Part shown: one piece after another, positions 55,813 to 64,000 of the stretch | Layout of the letters: each line of letters begins with the position of its first letter | How positions within the stretch are numbered: the first letter of the stretch is position 1 | Assembly (NCBI GenBank): GCA_036365145.1 | Contig: JAEOAD010000015.1 | Span: 9,045,501-9,109,500, forward strand | Direction of reading: 5' to 3' | DNA: 64,000 nucleotides | DNA from: Orientallactaga sibirica | Taxonomy: Eukaryota > Chordata > Mammalia > Rodentia > Dipodidae | Notes under the pieces: generated by a model | Told to the model about the DNA's origin: nothing | What the model saw: only the letters and a program-made list of their open reading frames with translations | The model's database searches: none | Made by a program: the position numbers and the translations under genes

Positions 55813-58690
55813 TTAGAACCCGCAGATGAGTGAAATCATGCAGCAGTTGACCTTCTGTGATTGTGTGAGTTCACTGAGTATGATCTCTTCCAAGACTGCC
55901 AATTTTTCTGCAAAATTCATTGTATCATTTTTTCTTACTACTGAGTATAATTCCATTGTGTGAGTGAACCATAATGCTGTTATCCATTCATCCAATGATG
56001 GACATCTGAGTTGATTCCAGTTCTTAGCTATTATGGATTGAGTAGCTATAAACGTGGTTGAGCAAATATCTCTGTAGTGAAGCATGAAGCATTTAGGATA
56101 AATGCCTAGTAAGGAAATAACTGGGACTGTTGGTAGCTCTATATTCATCCTTTTCAGGAATCTTCATATTGATTTCCATAGTGGTTGTACAAGCTTATAT
56201 TCCACCAACAGTGAATAAGGGTTCTTTCCTCACATCCTTGACAACACTTGTCATTATTTGGTTTTTTAATGATTGTCATCCTTACAGAGTAAAGTGAAAT
56301 CTCATAGTTGTTTCAATTTGCATTTCCTTAATAGTTAGGGATGTTTATCATTTTCTTAAGTATGTGTAGTCTTCCATTGAGAACTCCATATTCAGTTTTC
56401 TGGCCCATTTTTGGAGTGGATTGTTTGATATATATATTTTTTGATTTTTAAAATACTACATTTTATTCAGATTTTACAAAGGAGTGTGGAAAGAGGAAGG
56501 CTGAGAGGTAAAGGAAAACAAAGTGGGGAGAAGTACACCACATGGAGCCCAAAAGCCCATGTGGGCCACATGTAGCTCAGGAGTCCAGGTGACTAGATAC
56601 AGATCTGGTAATCTGGGTTAAAAAGTAGAAATTAAAAATAATCTTCAAGGATCTCCTGCCATGTGGGGAGCTGGAAGAAATAAAGAACCTATTTAGAGGG
56701 TAAAGGCTAGGGGGTCCTTTGGGCTAGGCCTGGGCTAGGGCCTAGGCTGAGCCCTTCCCAGCTGAGAGAAAAACTCACCCATAGTTGGAAGTACCCAAGT
56801 GATCAGAAAGCCAGAGAGTCTGCCCTCCCCTTGCAAGGATATTTACAACCTTAGGGTGGTGGGCTGTCTTTGGGCCCAGGTAAAGCAGAGGGCCAGTTGG
56901 TTGATTAGGAGGAGGGGGCTGTCTCAGGAAGACGTTAGCTTAACTTGACCAACGACATTGTTTAAATCCTATGAAAGACCTCCTTCCCAGGAGGGATCCC
57001 GACTGTTTGTGGGAAAAATAGTTCTTAGGAACTAGGCAAAAGATAAGAAAAACTTTCCTTGCCTTTTTAACCTTCATGGGTCTAGTCACTATTAACTCTA
57101 CTCCCCTTCAATAACATCTCCAACTTATTATTCAGATTTTTTACTGTTTAGTTTTTTGAGTACTTTGTAGATACTAGATATTAGGCCTCTGTCAGTGGCA
57201 TACCTGGTGAAGATTTTCTCCCATTCTGGGTCACTCTGTTGGGACTGCTTGTGATATGTTTGTCTGTGCAAATGGTTTTTACCTTCATGAGATCCTACTG
57301 GCTGAGTGATTGTTTAATTTCCTGGGCTACTTGGGGAATTGTTCAGAAAGTCTTTCCCCACTCCTTTATGATGGACAGTTCCTCCTATTTTTTTCTTCCA
57401 ATAGGAGAAGACTTTCAGGTCTTATCTTGAGGTCTTTAATCCATTTGAATTTATTTTTTGTGTATGGTGAGGTAAGTTGGTATAGTTTTATGTTTCTACA
57501 TATGGTTATCCAATTTGTCCAGCACCATTTGTTGAAGATCCTATCTTTTCTCTAGTCTTCATTATTGGCACCTTTGTCAAAGATCAAGTAGCTGTATATC
57601 AAGTTGCTTGATATAAGGTCTGGGTCTTCAATTCTGTCCCATTGGTCTATGTTTCTGTTTTTATGCCAGTACCATGCCGGTTTTGTTACTATGTCTTTGT
57701 AATATAGCTTTAGATTGACTGTGTGATACCTCCAGAGGTGTTTCTTTTGCTGAGGGTTTGTATGGAAATCTGAGGCCTATTGCCATTCCATATGAATTTT
57801 GAGATCACTTCTTTCTACATCCTATGAATAATGATGCTGGAATTTTTATTGATATTGCATTAAATCTGTACATTGCTTTTGGTAAAACTGACATTTTCAC
57901 AATATTATTTCTACCCATCAAGGATCATGGGAGGTCTTCCCATCTTCTCAAGTGTTCCTCAATTTCTTTCTTGATATTTTTAATGTTTTCATTATATAGG
58001 TCTTTCACTTCCTTGATTAGTGTTATTCTAAAGTATTTTTTGTTGTTGTTGTTTCTATTGAAAATGGGACAGCCTCATTCATTCCATTCTCTGATTTGTG
58101 TGTGTTGATTTTGTATCCTGCCACATTACTAAAGGAATTAATTACTTTTAGATATATTGAGTTGGAGACTTTCAGGTCACTTACGTATAGGATCATGTCA
58201 TCTGCAAATAGGGCTAACTTGACTTCTTCCTTTCCAATTTGTATCCATTTTCTTTCTTTCTCCTGTCCTATAATTTGGGCTAGTACTTCTAGTACTATGT
58301 TGAAGAGCAGTGGTGAGAGTGGACACCCTGACTTGTTCCCAATCTCAATGGGAACTCCTTGAGTATTTCCCTCTTAAGTATTATTTGGGTTTTAGATGCT
58401 TTATATGTAGACCTTATTGTGTTGAGATATAAACCCTCCATTCCTATTCTCTCCAGCATTTTGATCATGAAGTGATGTTGTATTTTGTCAAAGGCCTTCT
58501 CTGCATTAATTGAGATGATCATGTGGTTCTTGTAATTAAGTTTATTTATGTGGTGTATTATGTTAACTGATTTTCATATATTGAACCATCCCTGCATCCC
58601 TGAGATGAGGTCTACTTGATTAAGGTAAATAATGCTTTTGATGTATTACTGAATTTGGTTTGTGAGGATTTTGTTCAGGATCTTTGCATC
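55813..58690 (-). pseudogene. L1 ORF2 relic, endonuclease missing
   Basis: In sense order: KILNKIL-type text directly at about 58680, then AEKAFDKIQHHF (58500-58460) of the reverse transcriptase fingers, then palm and thumb text with frameshifts. The C-terminal domain (SIIAKNWNQLRCPSLDEWI at about 56060-56000) ends in an open stretch to 55813. The endonuclease domain and the start of the reverse transcriptase are absent. Confidence 0.87.
56436..57115 (-). mobile_element. unidentified ~0.7-kb insert within L1 insertion 3
   Basis: L1 sequence stops at about 56430 ('tggattgtttgata') and resumes at about 57120 ('actgtttagttttttgagta'). The insert is GC-richer, has no open frame of note, and carries an AATAAA near its left end on the minus strand (tttatt near 56462). 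'ttattcagatttt' occurs near both borders (about 56463 and 57129). A minus-strand solo LTR is the first guess; a retrocopy is possible. Confidence 0.5.
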
Positions 58691-58694
58691 TGAG

Positions 58695-59545
58695 TTCATC
58701 AGGGATATAGGCCTATAGTTTTATTTTCTTGTTCTGTAAGCTTCTTGTATCTGGATGGCTTCTTTGCAAGATTGGGAAATTTTTCTTCAATAATTTTGTT
58801 GAATATGTTCTCTATGCCTCTGGCCTGGATTTCTTCTCCTACTGGTACACCCATGATCAGGATGTTTGGGCACTTTAAGGTATCCCACAGTTCCCTAATG
58901 TTTTGTTGGCATGATTTCTTAAACTTAGCAGGTTTTTTGGACTCTTGACCCATTTCTTCTGTCTTGTCTTCCAGCTCAGAGGTCTGCCTTCCACATGGAT
59001 GAGTCTGTTTGTGAGGGGTTATAGAGAGGTTTTTAAAGGCTCTATTTGATTTTTTTCTGTTGTGGTTTTTGCATCATATCCATCTCTTTTTTGAGGTACA
59101 ATTTCAGTTCAAGATCTGATTTTCTTGATGCTTCCTGTAATTAATTCTTGCATTTGATCTTTTTTTTTTTTTTAGCTTAATTAGCTGGTTATTGAGATCT
59201 TCCATTTGTTGACTCTCCTTCAACTCATTTATATCTCTTTTGAGGCTGTTCTGGTTTGCTTCAATTATGTTAAGCCTAGTGACAAAAGCTGAGTGCTATA
59301 AGAGACAACTCTCATCAATTTCATTTATGCAATTGTTAGTTTCTTGACGGTTTGCTTCCTCTTCAGCAATTCTTTTGATCAGGTCACATATCTTCTTGTG
59401 TTTTCATTTTTGGATTTAATTTCTGTTGTTTTCTCTATGATTTCATTGGAGGCCTTCATCATGGGAATAGGCATACTTGGCAGAGATCTCTCAGTTTTTT
59501 GTTTGTTTGTTTGTTTTGCATTTTGGTGTACACATCTTGGGGAAA
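58695..59545 (-). pseudogene. L1 ORF1 relic
   Basis: In sense order: a damaged N-terminal and coiled-coil part (59545-58960), then the RRM start (QQNIRELWDTLKCPN, EEIQARGIENIFNKIIEEKF) at 58905-58770. It breaks off at about 58700, where ORF2 text follows directly. The ORF1 C-terminal domain is missing. Confidence 0.85.
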
Positions 59546-59599
59546 AGTTTTTATTTTACTGAGGGGGAAGCAAGTATTTGTCCTATTAGGATCTTCAGT

Positions 59600-60178
59600 G
59601 AGTGTTCTGTTTTAAATGTGAACCAGATTGGTGTTTGATGGGGGTTATAACAGAAGATGCTTAGATTGTGGAGATTGCAAGTACTTCAAGGGTAATGGAA
59701 GGTGGGGAACTGGGATCTCTGGCCTACTCACTCCACTTGCACATACTCTTTAGGACCCAGAGATTAGGAGCTGGGGAACCAGGAGCTGAGAATCTGGGGA
59801 GTGAGGGACAAGAGGCCAGGTCCCACGGTGGCCATGCACTCTCTGACTGAGGGGAATAGGGATTTGGGGATCAAGTGGCCAGCCAATCAGAAACCTGAGA
59901 AAAAGTCATCTTTGGCAGCACACACACAAGGACCAGGCTACCCCAAGCCAGCAGCAGGAGTATCTGGACCAGGGAAATGGGAGATGGAGAACAAACTGGG
60001 AACTCTGGCCTACTCACTCCATGCATGAACCTTTTGGAACAAGGGATCCAGGAGTTGGGGACCCAGTGCCATTCAGTCAGGAAGGCAGAACAAAGGGTCC
60101 GCTTCTGCAGCAAGTTCAAAGGGTCCAGGCAGCCCTAAGCCAGCAACAAAGGAACCAATATCAGCGAATTTGGAGGTT
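59600..60178 (-). repeat. L1 insertion 3 5' region with two degenerate repeated units
   Basis: 'ctctggcctactcactcca' recurs at 59717-59735 and 60003-60021, and 'aagccagca' blocks at 59946 and 60136. Two copies of a unit are present, one carrying roughly 100 extra bases. It is unlike the 5' UTR of L1 insertion 2. Confidence 0.6.
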
Positions 60179-60191
60179 TCTTGCCTTTATT

Positions 60192-61039
60192 ATTTTGACA
60201 CTTATGCACTGTAAGAATTTGAATGCCCCAAATTTGGGATTGCCAACTATGTTCTGTTCTGTTTTGTTTGTTTGTTTGTTTGTTTTTCCTTTCTGTGATT
60301 GATTCCCTGTATTATATGAAACACTTTCTCTAGAGAGATGTCAACATGTGTCTATTCACCCAATAGGGCACAGAAGACAGAGGAAAGCATGACTGCACAC
60401 AAACCAGCATGAGCGAGCTAATTTTATTGAGATTATTTACAGGGCATGGGTGGGGGATTACTTACAGGAACATGGAGACCCCAAAGCAGCAGGAACATTG
60501 ATACTCATCTTAGCGTGGATGATGGTCTCCTCATAACTGCTTAGATGGAGCTCCTCCCCTTTTGACCTTCCACCCTGTATGTACTTCATCTCCCCATAAG
60601 GCCCAAGACCTTGTGCATGTTTGCATACAATTGGCACTAGGGACACCTGAGATCTCAGGTGAGGGTCTGACAATGTTCCACTCTCCATTCCTCATACAGT
60701 CTTTATATGGGGGGGGGGATGTTAATCCAATATGAAAAGTTTCTGGTGTGTGGTCACAGCTGTTTTTATTTTTTATCTGAACTTGTCTTTTAAGAGATTT
60801 CAGTTACATTTTATTGAACAAGTGACAACTGTCAAAACAAAATAGGAAATTTTGATTAGCATATTGAATAAAATAAATTTCATTACTTAATGTTTTTAAT
60901 CTGAAACAGTTTGATATGAATATGAAGTCATTGCAAATTATCATTTTAATATTCTACAAAGTTGCCAGTGCTGCTCCATGTTTTACTTGGTGGCTTTGTA
61001 AAATAGTTTTTATTTGGAACTGTTGTACTTACCTCCACA
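60192..61039. other. DNA with a possible minus-strand LTR
   Basis: Around 60375-60715 the minus strand has CATATAAAGAC (60708-60698) and, about 280 bases later, AATAAA (near 60425), the arrangement of an LTR with a long R. Limits are unclear and no partner LTR is visible. A run of nine G is at 60710-60718. Confidence 0.3.
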
Positions 61040-61310
61040 TTGCTGACTTCTGGGACAAAATACCCAATCAAAATCAGCTGATGGGAACATTGGACTTATT
61101 TTTGGCTTATAGTGTTGAGAACAAGCTTCATAATGGCAGGGTAAAGATGGTAGAGCAGAGATTGGAGATAATCTCATTGCCACAGCAGGTGGATAACAGC
61201 AGCAGGAGAGTTGGCTATAAAACCTCCAGGAAAACCTCTTCCAGCAAGGCTCTGTATTCCAAATTGACAGCAGCTGAGGCAAGCATTCAAATCACATGAG
61301 TTTATGTGAA
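61040..61310 (+). repeat. repeat Y copy
   Basis: 'tctgggacaaaatacccaat', 'ggctataaaacctccaggaa', 'tccagcaaggctctgtattc' and 'tcaaatcacatgag' follow Y. An isolated copy, possibly a solo LTR. Confidence 0.5.
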
Positions 61311-61364
61311 ACATCTGATTCAAAACACCACAGGAACTTTAATATATGGAACTTTAATATATGA

Positions 61365-61640
61365 ACATAATGCAAATTTGCTATATTCCCACTGAATTAA
61401 CCTATTTTGTACCCTTTCCCCATACAACCTTCATTGAGGGCCCTCCTTAGTGGAGGAATAGTTAATCATGACAGGCTCATGAATGCAACAGTTGGTTGCA
61501 TTTGGAAAGCAGGGAACAGTTGTTTTATCTCAGAGGAAAGCTCATACAACACTGGTCAGAATCTGGCCCTCTAGTTGATTACTGCTCCCTATAACCCACG
61601 TGGTCATGTGACTTTTTAAATTTCAACTCTCCCAGACATG
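61365..61640 (-). repeat. L1 3' UTR fragment, minus strand
   Basis: 'ttttgtaccctttccccata', 'gagggccctccttagtggag' parallel 'ggtaccctcttttcccttgt' and 'ggggaccctcctaagtgggg' of L1 insertion 3 at 54380-54437. More diverged, so older. Confidence 0.55.
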
Positions 61641-62890
61641 ATCTCCTGAGTCTTCTGAGCCCCCCCCCCACCTCCCTCTAGGATAGAATGCTTGATTTCC
61701 AAGGAATTTGCCATACAAACACTGAATAACTAGGCTTAAAAAAGGAGGCCAGTGATATCTCTAAGTTCCTGCAACTTTCAGAGATAGATAGGTCTTTTGT
61801 GTTTGGTTTTTGAATGTCATTTTGGGGCAATAAGAAAAAGGGGATAAAACATAGAGCTGGAAATCCATAAACAAAATTTCAGATATGGTAAATCCAGGGT
61901 ATGGCCTAAAAATAAAAGTGCCCAGAGGAGAAATATCAAAGTGAATCATTTAGACAAACTGGTAACTAAGAAATCTGCCTTAGAAAAGAAAAATGCATAC
62001 CTTAAGCATCAGGTACCTGGAAACTGTTTCCAAGGATGCCCAAGAGAATGCATGCTACAAAACAGTAGGAGCATTGCCTATTATTTGGTAGCAATTTTAA
62101 GAAGATTATGGACTAAAAACCTTAGCAATTTTAATGAAGACCACTTGTATTGGGCTAAGATGTTTAGAGTCAGTTTTTAGAATTGTTGAATAGTCAGAAA
62201 TACTATTTTGTATCTGCATCTCCCAAGAGAGGAATTAGTATTAGCTTAGTATGATCCTGGGATCATAACACCAGGAGAATGATTGAACTCATAAATCTTT
62301 GGAAGTGGCATGAGAAAGACTATTTCCAAAAAAGGGACATATTTCTCAGAACAAAATCGACTCCAAGTAGTGAGACTGACCTTTGCAATTGTTTTCATAG
62401 AGATGGAGAAAACCCTGGATGTTTCATTCAGGGACCTCTTATGGTGAGAGGGACAAGAGAAAATCAAATAAAATATTTCCTATACAAGTTTTTCTATCAG
62501 GAATAGGGTAATTACATTTCCAGTAATCCTCAAATATAAATTTCATTCTTATAAGAATGAAAAAACAATTCAATGATTTTCCATTGTACCAGAGTAAATA
62601 TCAATAATAACAAACTAGAGTACTAATTCCTCTAAAAATTTCTTAAAGGCTCTAACATCATATATAGCAACATCTCTCACGTTTATATTCCTTATAACTT
62701 AAAACATTAGAGATGGGAATTTTCAATTTGATAGTGTCAGACATTTCAAAACAACATAAAATATGATGTATACTTTGTTGGCTAAAACTAAACATAAAAA
62801 CGTTCTGCCTGAGCATCTACTACCTCTGGAAAGGAATTAGACCTTTTTTCTCAAATATATATATATGGAGTTTTTTGTTGTTGTTGTTTT
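61641..62890. other. unique DNA, nothing recognised
   Basis: No gene or repeat supported. A C-run at 61661-61670 is the only local oddity. Confidence 0.45.
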
Positions 62891-62891
62891 G

Positions 62892-62892
<1 letters not shown>

Positions 62893-62925
<33 letters not shown>

Positions 62926-63040
62926 GTTTTGGGTTTTTTAAGGTAGGGTTTCACTCTAGTCTAGGCTGACCTGAAACTCACTATGTAGTCTCAGGTTGGC
63001 CTCGAACTCACAGCAATCCTCCTACCTCTGCCTCCTGGAC
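62893..63040 (-). mobile_element. B1 SINE, minus strand, 5'-truncated
   Basis: A poly-T tail of about 34 bases (62891-62924), then 'ttcactctagtctaggctga' to 'tcctcctacctctgcctcct'. The B1 5' end (sense) is missing, because the match stops after 'cctcctgg'. Confidence 0.9.
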
Positions 63041-63049
63041 CTGAACTAA

Positions 63050-63439
63050 ATGAAGTGATTGTGGTGATTTTGCCTGGGATCAGTCTCATTGCAACCCTCT
63101 TCTCAATTTGGTAGCATGGGAAAATTCTGCCAGTATAGGCAGCCTACAGTACCTAGCAGACAACTGTTGAAGAGGATGCCTTTGGTTAGGAGCAGAAACG
63201 ATAGAAAAGAGTACAGCATACTAACAATAATCAAAATAAAGGTGGAATCGTTGTACTAATATTACATGAAGTTATTATTAAACAAAAATTTGTTACTAGG
63301 GAAAAGAAATGTTATTTTGTAACACTACAGGTGATTGGTGCAACTTTTAGTAAACACCTTTTTTTTTTTATTGTTTGTTTCCACAGAGAAAATTTTATAT
63401 CCAGAGAACTTCATTGGTGAATTCTAAAGAACATATACA
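63050..63439. other. unique DNA, nothing recognised
   Basis: AT-rich with short A and T runs. Confidence 0.4.
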
Positions 63440-64000
63440 AAGAAAAAATACTGATTTTTTTTTTTTTAGAATAAGCCACATTTATTTTCTTACTTCCAAG
63501 TTTCATCAATTATGAGTACAGCTATTTTAAATGTAGATGTATGGGTAATTATGAGGTACATGCTTTCAAGGCCTGTCAGCATGTAAAAATAGCATTGATA
63601 TGATGGTTATATTGTATACTATAAATATACTTAGTTTAGGAATCATCAAACTGCCCTGACAATTGGTTGTACCAATTTCCATTCTCTCCAGGAGTGAGAA
63701 TTCCTGTGGATCCACATTTTCACCAACATTTCATGTTGTTGTCTCAGCACTGGAGCATTCTAACATGTGTGCAGTGAATCTCATTGTGGTTTCCATTGCC
63801 AGTCCTGTGATAGTGAATGTAATATGGAACATTTGGTCAATCACATATTTACCATGTGTGTGTCTTCCGCGCTGAAGCAGCTGGGAAGGCCTCTGTCCAT
63901 TTTCTAACTAGCTTCTTTGTTTCCTTATTGTTTCAACAGTCTTTTTGTGTTTTGGGTAACAAATTATTAATTGGCTTTGTTTTTGCAGTTTTTTTCTATG
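63440..64000 (-). repeat. old L1 ORF2 C-terminal region, minus strand, runs off the window
   Basis: 'attatgagtacagctatttt', 'tgtaccaatttccattctct', 'ccacattttcaccaacattt' and 'gaatctcattgtggtttcca' are the reverse complement of the familiar L1 ORF2 end in the correct order. Diverged, so an old family. Confidence 0.75.

Larger units (their letters stand above)
54298..60191 (-). mobile_element. L1 insertion 3, minus strand, 13-bp target duplication
   Basis: tcttgcctttatt occurs at 54298-54310 and 60179-60191 and frames the element. The A-rich tail appears on the plus strand as (TTTA)n and (TTA)n at 54311-54344. In sense order come GC-rich 5' sequence (60178-59600), ORF1 relic, ORF2 relic and 3' UTR. 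It is interrupted by a B1 and by an unidentified 0.7-kb insert, and by internal deletions. Confidence 0.9.

Overview
The window looks like non-coding nuclear DNA of a rodent, most likely a jerboa-like dipodoid (Jaculus type). This rests on the repeats. About two dozen tRNA-derived, B2-like SINEs open with 'ggctggagagatggctta' and carry a middle segment unlike mouse B2. Monomeric B1 SINEs, rodent-type L1s and MaLR/ERV-type LTR sequence are also present. The species call is an inference. I found no intact cellular protein-coding gene, no RNA gene, no CRISPR array and nothing bacterial. Long open frames are either relics of retroelement proteins or short unsupported ORFs.

Layout. 1-5.6 kb is AT-rich unique DNA with one MIR. 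5.6-8.3 kb holds two same-direction LTR-like repeats around 1.8 kb, riddled with SINEs. 8.4-9.6 kb has a second medium repeat family. 10.0-14.3 kb is a complete but internally deleted L1 insertion (20-bp target duplication). 14.3-39.6 kb is unique DNA with dense B2-like SINEs, old L1, CR1/L3, MIR, hAT and MaLR fragments. 39.6-47.0 kb is a long, broken L1 with 5' UTR, ORF1, ORF2 and 3' UTR. 49.28-52.54 kb is a minus-strand endogenous retrovirus with both LTRs, matching 6-bp target duplications, a tRNA-Met primer-binding site, a class II integrase relic and the end of an envelope transmembrane protein. 54.3-60.2 kb is a third L1, on the minus strand, with a 13-bp target duplication. The right end runs into an old minus-strand L1.

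There is no operon or pathway. The genetic logic is successive insertion: SINEs in L1s and LTR elements, an L1 3' end inside an L1, and B1 plus an unidentified 0.7-kb insert inside the third L1. The most interesting object is the ERV: its two LTRs are about 3% different in U3 but about 20% different towards U5, and an exact 19-nt copy of its 3' polypurine tract lies within the integrase relic. Boundaries and divergences were read by eye; old-repeat family names are recognition from memory and are marked with lower confidence.
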